NCBI RefSeq assembly: GCF_900102375.1
Contig: NZ_FNBO01000011.1
Span: 52,870 to 116,869, forward strand
Reading direction: 5' to 3'
Length of the DNA: 64,000 nucleotides
DNA from: Halorubrum xinjiangense
GTDB taxonomy: Archaea > Halobacteriota > Halobacteria > Halobacteriales > Haloferacaceae
The notes below the pieces were generated by a model. It saw only the letters and a list, made by a program, of their open reading frames with translations. It was not told where the DNA came from and did not search any database. Both the position numbers and the translations under genes were made by a program. Below, piece by piece: positions 43,331-53,800 of this stretch (its first letter is position 1; every line of letters starts with the position of its first letter).

Positions 43331-44566
43331 TCAGTTATGCCAGACCATTACTTTCGCACAGAATTTGAGCAATTCTGGTGTATTTGATGAGTGAAATCGA
43401 ACAGACATTGGTTTCTCTTTTGAATAAGTCGTTAAAACAACTACATTAGATTGGGCCCGAGAAAGTGTGTACGAGAGTGTGCCGAGTGTGCTGTTTAGAA
43501 CGGTGTCTATTTCTGAGTGACATGGGGGTGTTCCTCGGGAATTCGATAGTTCATAGCAGATTTCTTTGACGAGCATCCTCAGTTCGGCTACATTGTCGTC
43601 GTTGAACCGGGTTGAATGTGTATGCGTTTCGTCGGCAAATTTTTTGAGCATGAGTGAACCATTATTCAGAGGATTTGACCTGAATACCATATCGAACATC
43701 GCACCGGGAACGGTTCGAAATGACTGACTGATGTATGATGGTCGACTCTCTATTCGTGCATCTTTCCGTTGAGCCAGCACATTATCAGCGAACTCGTCCA
43801 TATGCTTGCTAATCTGGCCATCAACCCACCCATGATAGAGTTTGCGAGAACCAGGCGTGTCTAGCGAAATATTAAGATGAATCTCCCGATTAAGCTCCCA
43901 GTCTGGCGTTGTAGATTGTGAAGTAGTATCTGGATCGGGGAATTCGGTCAATGAGAGTTGACCGTCGGTGTGATTCGGAAGCTGAGAAATGATCTCTTCT
44001 TCGCTCAGATCAAGCCGGGTGGCGGCTGAGGCTAGCTCATCTGCTGTGTCGCCATGGGGGACACCGTATGGCCAGACTGGGATCGGTGTTGGGAGGTCAA
44101 CGTCGTCGTAGTCGGGATGTGTCCCTTCGTAATTTGTTTCGAACAACCAGAGAACGCTGACACCGCCAGTAAGGTAACGGGCGCTTGTCTCAGTCAAGTC
44201 CTTACTGTCGTTTCGGTACTGAACCTCAACAGCGATACCTTTGCCCAGCGGATATGACGGCTGATCAAATTCGACGAAGACATCAGCACGACGGGGTACA
44301 TCGTCCGTTTTAAATTCAATGTGTACGTCCGCGTCGGGATATACCTGCTGTAGCTTATCGACAGCAATCGACTTCATGGCGAGGTGAAGCGCAGATTCGC
44401 CGCCGCACGATGACTCTGGTGGATGGTAGAAATGTCGTGCGATATCAGGTCCATCGCGGACGTGAAGTGGTTCATTACAGACCGGACATTTCACTTTTTC
44501 ATCGTCACCGACGCTGACAGGGATCCGTGGTCGGTTATCATGAGGATCGACCGCAATGAAGGGCAT
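43331..44566 (-). CDS. CoiA-like zinc-finger nuclease
   Basis: The 411-residue protein has an N-terminal zinc-type CPVCNEPLHVRDGPDIARHFYHPPESSCGGES (about 28-59), then a helix with HLAMKSIAVDKL and a nuclease-like core RRADVFVEFDQPSYPLGKGIAVEVQYRN (about 92-119). This order (Cys pair, HF.H, nuclease with E-V-Q) is that of CoiA-like competence proteins, which act on incoming DNA. The C-terminal 230 residues are not recognised. Confidence 0.65.
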   Translation of the reverse strand: MPFIAVDPHDNRPRIPVSVGDDEKVKCPVCNEPLHVRDGPDIARHFYHPPESSCGGESALHLAMKSIAVDKLQQVYPDADVHIEFKTDDVPRRADVFVEFDQPSYPLGKGIAVEVQYRNDSKDLTETSARYLTGGVSVLWLFETNYEGTHPDYDDVDLPTPIPVWPYGVPHGDTADELASAATRLDLSEEEIISQLPNHTDGQLSLTEFPDPDTTSQSTTPDWELNREIHLNISLDTPGSRKLYHGWVDGQISKHMDEFADNVLAQRKDARIESRPSYISQSFRTVPGAMFDMVFRSNPLNNGSLMLKKFADETHTHSTRFNDDNVAELRMLVKEICYELSNSRGTPPCHSEIDTVLNSTLGTLSYTLSRAQSNVVVLTTYSKEKPMSVRFHSSNTPELLKFCAKVMVWHN

Positions 44567-44668
44567 CGTACTGCAAGTTGTACCACGTGATCACATAATC
44601 TTCCTGACTACCGAAGTCGAGGTATTCAGATAGGACCCTGGCCCAGCAGAGAATTACTCTGTTAATTT

Positions 44669-45385
44669 CTAGAGGAAAGATCCACCGTCGTCGTATGGAT
44701 GGAACTCAAAGGAGAGTTGATCGGAAACCTCAGCAAACGCCTTCATAATCGGTATCTTCGTTTCAGCTGCTTTCGCTGCACTCGCCCAACCCTCGCCGAA
44801 GCCATGGGTAATCTCCCACTCATCAACTCCGGGTGAACTGGCGGCTTCTATTCGATGAGATATTTCCATTCCATCAGTAAATAACGCGGCCAAAGGTTCA
44901 ATTTCTATATTGATTGTTGCGTTTCCGTATCCACCATCACTTCCTTCTACCCGAGAAATTTCTACTTCGACCGATCTTTCGAGTTCGTCCTCAATAGCAT
45001 CAGTGAGAATCTCGGCATCATCTTTGCTCCCACCGATTTGAGAACGGAGGTGCTCAATTACACGATCGTCGATATCACCGCGTCCGTCCAAATACGCAAG
45101 TAATTTATCCCGTTCTAGATTGGACATCGATGCTAATTTCGAGGGGTCCAACTCAGGAATATCCTCGTTGTCCTCCGCCACTCCTTGCTGATTCGTGTAT
45201 ATCAGGCCTGCCACACGGAGGGGTTTGACAACGCCCCAGGGTAATTCGTCTTCATGTTCATAGCCGAGTTTGAGAATGAAGTCCGCGGCTTCAGTGTCAA
45301 CTTGGTAGGTCATATTGCCGACCTCAGATGGTCGAGCATTGATATAGTATCCCTGCTTGTTGACATACGTCTTGAAAGTCGGCAC
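44669..45385 (-). CDS. Hypothetical acidic protein
   Basis: The 238-residue protein has an N-terminal beta segment (FKTYVNKQGYYINARPSEVGN) with a DFILKLGYEHEDELPWGVVKPLRVAGLIYTN stretch. A charged helical middle follows, then a C-terminal HGFGEGWASAAKAAETKIPIMKAF helix. I do not recognise it. It sits between the CoiA-like gene and a gene with a paralogue at 57985, all in the stretch framed by queC repeats. Confidence 0.55.
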   Translation of the reverse strand: MPTFKTYVNKQGYYINARPSEVGNMTYQVDTEAADFILKLGYEHEDELPWGVVKPLRVAGLIYTNQQGVAEDNEDIPELDPSKLASMSNLERDKLLAYLDGRGDIDDRVIEHLRSQIGGSKDDAEILTDAIEDELERSVEVEISRVEGSDGGYGNATINIEIEPLAALFTDGMEISHRIEAASSPGVDEWEITHGFGEGWASAAKAAETKIPIMKAFAEVSDQLSFEFHPYDDGGSFL

Positions 45386-45527
45386 AGTACGATTCAGTAG
45401 CTAACCGTATTTGAACAGTCGGTTCCAATACCTCTCGACTCGGTCTGTTAGAGTCGAAATTAAATGGAATCTCACAATATAACCACAAACACTTATCCGA
45501 TACTTGTCGGTACTCATACCAGTACTA

Positions 45528-46892
45528 ATGACTCAGTTTGGGCCCCGCCACGAGAAACTCCTCGACGCATGGGCAACCACTATTGAGACAAATGGGCGGG
45601 GAAATGGCTTCGACTTTACATCGCCAACCCGGACCAAGGTGCTTGAACAGAAAGTAGAGGCCTTTCTTGACTCGCCGTCTGAAGACGAGTTTAGGGATGT
45701 GTGGCAGAGCGAGCTGATCCGGGGTGTAGCGTTTGGTGGATCAAATGCGGTCCTGAATAATTGGAATCAGCCGATAGATGCGTTGGCTGAGTTCATTCGA
45801 GAAATTAGGGATGCCACCTCATATGATCCAAGTTGGGAACGGCAGATTCCGGAATACGTTATCCCAGCAGTGCGCGAATTTTACGGCAGATGTGATCCTG
45901 GGACGAGACCGATCCTTAGCTCAGCTGCGCAACGAGGATTGTCAACGTTCGGATTTGGGACCGTCGAATCCTTTTCCGATACAGCGGGGGCACTGAGGGA
46001 TTTTCAGGAGCAGTACTGCGAGCAGATTGGCCATGTGACTGCGGGAACCGAGCACGAAGTGGCACTTTCTGATGAGATCGAGCAGTTCCTCCACCTTGTG
46101 TCTACGTCCGACGAGGCAGAGCTCCGCAAAACACTCGACATGGCTGCGCCGACGTATGAGACGTTTGCCGGATGGGATGCCCTCCAAACTCACGGCAACC
46201 CTATCGAACTTCACGGTCTTTCCACCGTACTCGATTCCTTTTCGGCGGCCTCGAATAGTGCGGCATACGAACGGGATACGGCGCTTGAACAGTGGGGCGA
46301 TGATCACTGGGAGACGTGGAAAGACGAATATTGCGCATACGTTTCCGGCGAGGTCCTGTCGAAATACGATCTAACCGAACTACAGGCCGCCGATGTAGAA
46401 CCGTTCTTGGACGACCTGTCGGTCGCCGAACCACTTTCTAATGTGATTCCAATCTACCTGCTTGGCGGCCGGTGGCAGCCGTGGGACACCTTCCAACAGC
46501 TATCGACGACGAAACCGGACAAAGCCGCGACTGTGCTCTCAAATTTGCTGAATGAGGATGCTGGCCCACTGGTGGACCGGCTTGAATCGTTCAACGACTT
46601 GTACAGTGAACTCTCCGATTCGGGAAGCGAGCGGATGTCTGTTGCAACGATGTTACTGATGATCGTACACCCGGATCAGTACGTCATGTATCGGTACCAG
46701 ATGTTCGATGATTTCTTTTCTGAATTTAGTGACTACAGTGTCCCATACGGGTTCAACCCCGGTGATTACGTACTAATGCTTGACGCGCTCCGGGGCGTAC
46801 AAGCCGATCTTGATACCACAACCGATCACGACGTCCGAATGTTGGACGTCCACTCTCTCCTGTGGCTCGTTCATCGAAAAGGTCCGCCATGA
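45528..46892 (+). CDS. Hypothetical helical protein, paralogue of the gene at 57985
   Basis: The 454-residue, mostly helical, acidic protein shares blocks in the same order with the protein at 57985-59376: FTSPTRTKV versus FTETNRTHV; IGHVTAGTEHEVALSDEIEQF versus IGHATAGTSYEVPLYAEIDEF; DLTEL; and ATMLLMIVHPDQYVMYRYQMFDDFF versus ATALLMYAYPDRHITFQYRRMDHFF. The last block resembles sequences I recall beside or within McrB-type restriction proteins of haloarchaea, but that is weak. Function unknown. The ATG at 45528 gives a start that aligns with the paralogue. Confidence 0.65.
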   Translation: MTQFGPRHEKLLDAWATTIETNGRGNGFDFTSPTRTKVLEQKVEAFLDSPSEDEFRDVWQSELIRGVAFGGSNAVLNNWNQPIDALAEFIREIRDATSYDPSWERQIPEYVIPAVREFYGRCDPGTRPILSSAAQRGLSTFGFGTVESFSDTAGALRDFQEQYCEQIGHVTAGTEHEVALSDEIEQFLHLVSTSDEAELRKTLDMAAPTYETFAGWDALQTHGNPIELHGLSTVLDSFSAASNSAAYERDTALEQWGDDHWETWKDEYCAYVSGEVLSKYDLTELQAADVEPFLDDLSVAEPLSNVIPIYLLGGRWQPWDTFQQLSTTKPDKAATVLSNLLNEDAGPLVDRLESFNDLYSELSDSGSERMSVATMLLMIVHPDQYVMYRYQMFDDFFSEFSDYSVPYGFNPGDYVLMLDALRGVQADLDTTTDHDVRMLDVHSLLWLVHRKGPP

Positions 46893-46970
46893 GTACACTC
46901 TGAGAATCATCGCTCGACGCGATTGGCAGGTCTAACTTTCAACCAGGAGTTCAAAAAACTCAGATACTGA

Positions 46971-49403
46971 CTATGTGTCGGCCCCTGCGTACCATAGAAC
47001 CGCGGTAGCGACGACATCATCACGTGATTGAGTAGGCGACGCAGGATGTTCGGTAACGGCGTCGACGAGGGCTGGGTCGACGCGGATCGTTACACTTGGT
47101 GTCTGATCGTCTTTGTCGAGTCCGACAAAATCTCCAAGGAGCTCTCCGTAGGCCGTGGATTTGAACGAATCAAGATCACTGAACTCATCGGAATCCGCAA
47201 CTACGCCAGCTAAGGCCTGATCCACTATCGACGAGTGTGAGGAGACATTGGTCTCCGGTTCAGTCTCTGTTCCACGAAGTCGGTCACCAAGGTATGCTGT
47301 CGTCGCGTCGGTAGCAACATCAGCGATGGTCATCGGACCTTCGTCAGTCTCTGCTATGAGGTGAGTGGCAAGTGCAGTTGTTAGCGGCTCTAACACAACG
47401 GAGAATGCCCGGTGGTCTTCCTGCTCAGGCGATGTAGTGGGGGATTCTGGTGCGGGTTGAGTTTCGGTTGTTTCTGTTTCCGGATTCTCCGATGTGGATT
47501 GAGTTTCGGTTGTTTCTGTTTCCGGATTCTCCGATGTGGATTGAGTTTCGGTTGTTTCTGTTTCCGGCTTCGAATCCGACGACACGGATGGAGCATCAGG
47601 AGAATCCACATCATCATCACTGTCTGCCGGCGTAGTAGCGTCCGAATCATCAGACTCAGCGGTTGAACGAGCTGAATCAGATTGTGATGTATTGTGATCG
47701 GCATCACCAGCGCTATCGGTATTTTCATCATCAGGTGACTCGGTTTCGTCTGCCGATGTCGCTGGCTGCTGACTACGCCGTACGATTTCTTTGAGATCTC
47801 CTTTTGAGAGCTCCCCGGATTGTATTGCGGACACAACCCAGTCATCAAGTTGGTTGAATGATGCGCCAGTGGTGCGAACAAGCCCTACGGATTCGGCAGG
47901 TGAGCCTTGCGAGTCGGGTTTAGTATCGTCCTGATCGTCATCTGAGGTTGTCATGCTGGGTGAGTCTGATTTGCGGGCAGTTGCCGTCGAGGAGCTGGGA
48001 GCGCTATCAGAAGCCTCTGTTGTGGTCGGGCCGGTATACGCCGTCTCCTGGGCCAGTACCTGTTTCACGTGATCGATGTCAATGCCTTCAGCGGGAAGAT
48101 CGACCGTTGGGGAACGTGATAGACTGGGCAAATCAACATCGGAAAAGAGATCTGTTTCAGTTAATGCACCGACGCTTTGCGTCGTGGCTTGTGTTGGGGT
48201 CCGACCGCCGTTGGGAGCCCACGGCGGTGCGCGCCACTGTCCATTCGCGTACAGCGTGTACTCGCCAGCATCCGATGGTGACCAAACGTTACTATCGAGA
48301 TAATTGAATTGGTTACCAGCCCCGCGATGCGTATGCGTGATAACGGTGTGCTGTGGGTTAGCCGACTCATGTACCGATTCTAGCGCGTCGTACTCCGGAT
48401 GGTTCACGATGCGGAAGTCATGAACGGTACACTGTCCACTCCGAATCGGAGATTGACCGGACCCAATCAGCTGTACGACACACGCGTCTGGCTGATCCCG
48501 TAACACGCCATATAGTCGGCCAGAACTACGTTCACTCGGAACATCTGGGCCAGCGATCGTGATTATCCCGCGTCCTAAGGCCTCATCGGTATGCGAAAAC
48601 TCCGGGACAGGTTGGACAGTGTCTGCCTCGTATCCCAATCGCTCATACAGCTTTGCGGCCTGCCCAACGACGCGTACTTGGACTCCAAGTTCAAATTGCT
48701 CAATCAACGCGCCCAATAGATACGCAACGTGAACACCCACAATACCGCTTGTCGTGACGAGTGTCTGCATTCCGCTATGTGCTTGCTGTAGCGCAATACC
48801 TAGCCCCTCAGACAACTCTGAAGAGAAGTTGCTGCTCGTCGCCACGGTGAGAAACAGAACATCTACTTCTTGAATCGACTCAAGTGGGAGTCCCGGATAG
48901 CCGCCCGCCCGGGTGAGTGTAAAATCACCCGTCGCAAGAATATACCCGGTGTCGACACCCTGATCCTTCTCAAATCGGAATAGGTACCCCACTGCCCCTG
49001 GGACGTGGCCGGCAGGAACCGGATGAAACGCTACTTCTGATCCGACCGACGTCCACTCGTCGACCGGTTCGATCGCCGCTACCATCGAATCATCCGCTTC
49101 AACGCCTGTCTGTTGTGTGGCGATATCGAACACGTCGCCGATGATTTTCGCCGTTGCTGGCGAGGTGTATACTGACGTGTCGGGGTCTACACACTGATTT
49201 AGAGACTGGTAATGATCCGAGTGCGCGTGAGTGAGACAGACAGCGTCAATTGTTTCGCCGGGATTCAGTATCCGATCAACCTCAAGTTCTGCCCCGGCAT
49301 CGACTAAGATGGTTGTTGGACTATCGGTGTTCGCAGATTGAAATCGCAAGAGGAAGGACTCATTTCCCCCGCGCGGGTTCGCATGATGATAAGAGAGATT
49401 CAC
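46971..49403 (-). CDS. Large metallo-beta-lactamase (beta-CASP-like) protein with acidic linker
   Basis: The 810-residue protein has an N-terminal metallo-hydrolase: LVDAGAELEVD, metal motif LTHAHSDHYQSL (about 57-68), VPAGHVPGAVGYLF and ILATGDFTL. A region from about 180 to 365 contains a final TVITHTHRGAGNQF His motif like those of beta-CASP nucleases. Residues about 440-690 are a disordered, acidic Ser/Thr/Pro/Asp linker with a 14-residue repeat (PETETTETQSTSEN). The C-terminal 120 residues look folded (FSVVLEPLTTALATHLI; VTIRVDPALVDAV). It ends the block before mre11, divergent from it. A DNA- or RNA-processing role is likely. Confidence 0.75.
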   Translation of the reverse strand: MNLSYHHANPRGGNESFLLRFQSANTDSPTTILVDAGAELEVDRILNPGETIDAVCLTHAHSDHYQSLNQCVDPDTSVYTSPATAKIIGDVFDIATQQTGVEADDSMVAAIEPVDEWTSVGSEVAFHPVPAGHVPGAVGYLFRFEKDQGVDTGYILATGDFTLTRAGGYPGLPLESIQEVDVLFLTVATSSNFSSELSEGLGIALQQAHSGMQTLVTTSGIVGVHVAYLLGALIEQFELGVQVRVVGQAAKLYERLGYEADTVQPVPEFSHTDEALGRGIITIAGPDVPSERSSGRLYGVLRDQPDACVVQLIGSGQSPIRSGQCTVHDFRIVNHPEYDALESVHESANPQHTVITHTHRGAGNQFNYLDSNVWSPSDAGEYTLYANGQWRAPPWAPNGGRTPTQATTQSVGALTETDLFSDVDLPSLSRSPTVDLPAEGIDIDHVKQVLAQETAYTGPTTTEASDSAPSSSTATARKSDSPSMTTSDDDQDDTKPDSQGSPAESVGLVRTTGASFNQLDDWVVSAIQSGELSKGDLKEIVRRSQQPATSADETESPDDENTDSAGDADHNTSQSDSARSTAESDDSDATTPADSDDDVDSPDAPSVSSDSKPETETTETQSTSENPETETTETQSTSENPETETTETQPAPESPTTSPEQEDHRAFSVVLEPLTTALATHLIAETDEGPMTIADVATDATTAYLGDRLRGTETEPETNVSSHSSIVDQALAGVVADSDEFSDLDSFKSTAYGELLGDFVGLDKDDQTPSVTIRVDPALVDAVTEHPASPTQSRDDVVATAVLWYAGADT
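47458..47568. repeat. 42-bp tandem repeat, about 2.6 copies
   Basis: TTGAGTTTCGGTTGTTTCTG begins at 47458, 47500 and 47542, with the intervening GGATTCTCCGATGTGGA. The period of 42 bases encodes the 14-residue repeat in the linker of the metallo-hydrolase. Near-identity of the copies implies recent expansion. Confidence 0.85.
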
Positions 49404-49644
49404 CTGAAATACTACTCTATTCGCAGGTCATAATGATGTGTCGGTTTACATATGCTCCCATAGATGGTTATTCATTGAAACAAGAGGGATTCCAAATACA
49501 ATTTCATCGAACAAACGCCGTCAACGAGTAATCTAGAGCGTAGAAATTCCCGCTGTGAAGAGTATAACAAGTCACTCTACACTCCACTGCGATCACGACG
49601 GTAGAGTCGCCGCAGTCGTCCACTTTCACTCCGGTTACTCGACT

Positions 49645-49652
49645 TTTATATA
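49645..49652 (+). promoter_or_regulatory. TATA-like box of the mre11 operon
   Basis: TTTATATA at 49645-49652 is centred about 26 bases before the GTG start of mre11. It fits a leaderless archaeal promoter for the four-gene resection operon. Confidence 0.65.
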
Positions 49653-49674
49653 GCCACGCTAACATCTACTGGTA

Positions 49675-50868
49675 GTGCCTAGAACACGTATCCTCCACAT
49701 CAGTGACACCCATCTGGGGAAGCGACAGTATGGATCGGATATTCGGCGTGAGGACTTTGCAAAAGCCTTCGAGCAGGCGATCGAGGTTGCGGTCGAGCGT
49801 GACGTTGATGCCGTGATTCATACGGGAGACTTGTTTGACGATCCGGTTCCGTCGCTCCCGACGGTGATGCGGGCCGCTGATGCGTTAAAGCCGCTTGAAG
49901 AGCACGGAATTCCGTTTTACGGGATCGTGGGGAATCACGAACGGAAAAACGATGAGCAGTGGCTTGATCTCTTGCGACGCACGAGCGCTGCTGCTCGACT
50001 CGGCAAAGAGCCGACGATGGTCGGTGAGGTTGCGCTGTACGGAATCGATGCCGTGCGACCGAGTGTGTGGGACAATATCGACTTGGAACTCGAAGAACCG
50101 CCCGCGGAGGCGGCGTGGACGACTCTGTGTATGCACGAACTCCTCACGCCGCTTGTTCACGGCACGGAGCGTGTCTACCCCGCTTCCGAGGTTATTGACC
50201 GAGCCGGGATCGATCTTGATGGGCTTGCGCTGGGTGACCTCCACCAGCCGGCGAGTTCGGTCGTGGACGGAACTGATGTCTGGTACGCCAGTGCGACAGA
50301 GCGTGGCGGGAAAGACCAGGAAGAGACGGGCGTCGTACAGCTGCTCGATATCGATAACAGCGGGATTCACCGTCGACAGATTGAGTTGGAGACGCGACCG
50401 TTCGCGGTGTTTGAGATCGTATTCGGTGAAGATGACGGGGCGACCCACGCCCGCGACGTGCTTGAGAGACACGACCTCGAGGGGGCGGTGGCGAAGATCG
50501 AGTTGGGTGGTGAGCGGGCCGCGGTCACTGCCAACGAGGTGACGCAGATGGCACGCGAAGCCGGTGCTGCTGTCGTGAGCGTCGACGACAATCGTGGGCG
50601 CGTCGATCTTGACGTCGAGTCAATCGAGGCCATGTCGCTACAGGGACTCGACGGGGCTATCGAGGAGAAACTCGCGGATGAGGACTTTTCGACGGTTGCG
50701 CTCGACGTCGATCAGCAGGTTCGAAAAGCGGACGAACTCGACACGAACGTGAATCGTGTCGCGGACACTTTCGCTGAGCCGCTCCGTGATGCCCAGCGCG
50801 AAGCGTTTGACGATGCCGGACCGGAAGAAACGCCGGAGGGCGTCGAATCGATGGAGGTTGACGAATGA
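49675..50868 (+). CDS. mre11: DNA double-strand break repair nuclease Mre11
   Basis: The 397-residue protein has the calcineurin-like phosphoesterase motifs: HISDTHLG (residues 8-15), HTGDLFDDPVPS (about 49-60), YGIVGNHE (about 82-89), and CMHELLTPL with LGDLHQP further on. Mre11 and Rad50 trim DNA ends in double-strand break repair. The start is GTG, 23 bases past the TATA box. The stop overlaps the rad50 start (ATGA). The acidic C-terminus (about 300-397) is long and helical. Confidence 0.93.
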   Translation: MPRTRILHISDTHLGKRQYGSDIRREDFAKAFEQAIEVAVERDVDAVIHTGDLFDDPVPSLPTVMRAADALKPLEEHGIPFYGIVGNHERKNDEQWLDLLRRTSAAARLGKEPTMVGEVALYGIDAVRPSVWDNIDLELEEPPAEAAWTTLCMHELLTPLVHGTERVYPASEVIDRAGIDLDGLALGDLHQPASSVVDGTDVWYASATERGGKDQEETGVVQLLDIDNSGIHRRQIELETRPFAVFEIVFGEDDGATHARDVLERHDLEGAVAKIELGGERAAVTANEVTQMAREAGAAVVSVDDNRGRVDLDVESIEAMSLQGLDGAIEEKLADEDFSTVALDVDQQVRKADELDTNVNRVADTFAEPLRDAQREAFDDAGPEETPEGVESMEVDE

Positions 50869-53800
50869 AAGTCACTGATCTAGACCTACAGAACATCCGG
50901 AGCTACGAGGACGAGTCGATCGCTTTCCCCGAGGGAACGATGCTCGTCCACGGGGAGAACGGTGCCGGGAAGACGACACTGCTCATGGGGATTTTCGGCG
51001 GACTCTTTCTCTCGAATATCCGGAACGTCGGGTCGAACGATTTCAATCTCGACGATATCGTCAGGCGAGGTGCGAGAGAAGGCGAGATTGTGTTGACATT
51101 CGAGGTGGCAGAGACACCGTACACCGTCACGTGGTCGATCGATACCGAGGGGCAAAACAGCGCAGAGCTTGACTCGCCCGCACTCTCGGAGCCCATCTCA
51201 GGGATTCGTGATGTCAGCTCTGAAGTCGTCGATGTGGTCGGGATGGACGAGGACAGTTTCTCCCGGTCGGTGTACGTTCAGCAGGGCGAGGTCGATAGTT
51301 TGTTTGACGACGACGCTCGGGCGGAACTCATCGATGACCTGCTCGGACTCGATCGGATCGATCGCTACGAACGCCGGGCGAAGGGTGCCAGTCGTGCGAT
51401 GGGTCGCATTGCGAGGGACAATGAGCAATCAGCCGAGAACCATCGTGAGACCATTGACGATCAGTTCGATCATGATATCGACGGCTACGAGGCTGTAATC
51501 GCCGAAAAAGAGACGGAGATCTCAGAGCAACAGGCAGAAATCGAGGAGATAGAGGAGTTCCTACAGGAGCTCCGAGACGCGAAAGAGGATGTCGAGCAAC
51601 GGCTTGAGAATCACGACGAGTTGCAGACCGAACTTGAGGAAGCAGAAGAGGAGCGCGAGGAACTCATCGAAGAGCGAGCAACGAAACAACGCGAAATTGA
51701 GGAGGCCGAGACGGCAATTGCGGAGGCTGAAGCGGAGATCGACACGTGCCGCGATGATATCGACGAGAAGCAGGAGGCACTCAACCAGCTCGATGACCCA
51801 TCGACGACAGAGCCGATAGATTCCGATCTGTCGACGGAGGAGCGTGCTGAGGAGGCGCTGAGTGCCGCACAAGACGCGGTCGAGACGGCACAGATCGAGC
51901 AGACAGATCGGGAGGGAACGCTCGACCAGGCGGAGACGGAGCGAGACCGGCTCATCGACGAACGAGATGCGTTACGCGAGGAGGCCGAAGAGCTCGAAGC
52001 GGACCTCGACCACCTCCTCGCGGAAAAAGAAGACATCGCGGATGACGTTGAGGCTGCGGAGGAAGAAGTTACAGCTGCCGTCGAGACGCGAGACGCTGTA
52101 ACCACCGAGTTCCTCCCAGATGAGTCCTGCCCGGACACAATTACTGACGAGACGCGAGAGACTGTCGACACACGCGTTGAGGCGTTGACGACTGAGAAAA
52201 ATGAACTGTCAGAGGAGCGTGCCGCTGCTGAGGCGTCTCTCGACGCAGCCGAAACGACACGCGAGGAAGCGCAAGCGGCCGTCACGGACGCACGTGACGA
52301 GATAGACCAGTTGTCGGACGACCTCGCGGAGGCGGAGTCGGAACTCGAAGACGCCCGTGAGGCGAAAACGGAGGCAGAAAATCAATTCGAGGAATATCTT
52401 GAGAGTCTCGATGCCGACCTCGATACCGTTGATTTGAACGTATCCGGCGACACGCTACAGAGCCTCATCGACGAACGGATCCCAGAAGCGAAAGGGGAAG
52501 TACAGGACGCAATCGAGACGGCGAACACGACGGTCACCGAACTCGAGGCCCGTCAAACGACGCTTGAGGAGGACCGCGAGGAGCTACAGGCACTCGATGG
52601 AGTAGCGACGTGCCCGAAGTGTGGCCAAGACGTCGATCCATCTCACGTTGAGTCCGAACTCGCGGACATCGAAGCCGAACTCACTGAGGTAGAAGCCGAA
52701 CTTGCCGAGGCGAGAGAAGAACGCGATGCGCTTGTCGACCGGCGGGACGCTCTCGACGAGTGTCGTGAAGATGCGATCGAACTTCGGGGCTTCCGTGACG
52801 ACACAGTTGAGGTGAAAGCTGAGCGCGTGAGTACGCTCGAAGACGAGCGTGAGTCGTTACAAGACGATCATTCGGAGGCCGAGTCCGACCTCGCCGACGC
52901 TGAGGTCAAGCTCGAATCTGCGGAGTCGGAGGTTGAGGATCTCGAAACCACGATCGCTGACGTCAAGTCAGACATCGAGTCGCTCGAAGCGGAGATTGAG
53001 GACGGCAAAGAGGTCGTGGCGACCTTCGAAACGGTCGAGCAACGTCGGCAGGAACGGAATGACCTTGCGGACGAGCTCGCTGATCTCGAAGCTGAACAAG
53101 AAGAGCTCGAAGCAGAAATCGCTGACACGAACGCAGAGATCGACGAGCACGACGAGCAGATTGAAGCGCAACGTGACACGGTTGCTGAGGCCGACGCAGC
53201 CCTCGAAGACGCTCAGCAAGCAGTTGACACCGCGACGGAACAGCGCGAGCTCGTTGCTGACGTGGTTGACGCATACGAAGCAATCGCTGAGTTAGAGACA
53301 GCGATCGCAGGCCACCAGAAGGATATCGGGCACGCACAGGACACGATCGAGACTCTCAACGAGCAGATTGCTGACGTTGAGGAGGACATCGATGAGATCA
53401 GCGATGAACTCGGGTCGATCGACGTCGAAGCGCAGCGAGAACAGTTGGAAACGGCGACGCAGAAAATAGAGGACCGCGAGGACACGATAGAGGATCTGAC
53501 CGCGGAACTAGACTCGCTCAAGGAAGCGCGAACAGTGCTTGTAAACGACCTTGAGAATCTAGAGTACTTCCGCGACCAGCTCGCACTCGAAGAGGAAAAA
53601 CGCAAGTGGGCCGAAGAGCGCTCGGACGAGTTCGATCGCATGATCGCGGTGTATCGGAGTACGAAGGCGGACCTCCGCGAGCAGTACCTCGCCTACATCA
53701 ACCAGTACACGAACGACATCTTCAGCGACATCTACAAGAACAGTAGCTACCAGCAGGTGCGCATTCTTGAGGAGGGGCCCGATGGCACACCATACGCGAT

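Noticed and set aside
51611..52285. Serine-rich open frame on the minus strand within rad50
   Set aside because: It is the antisense of the GAG/GAC-rich coiled coil; long antisense frames are expected in acidic GC-rich halophile genes.
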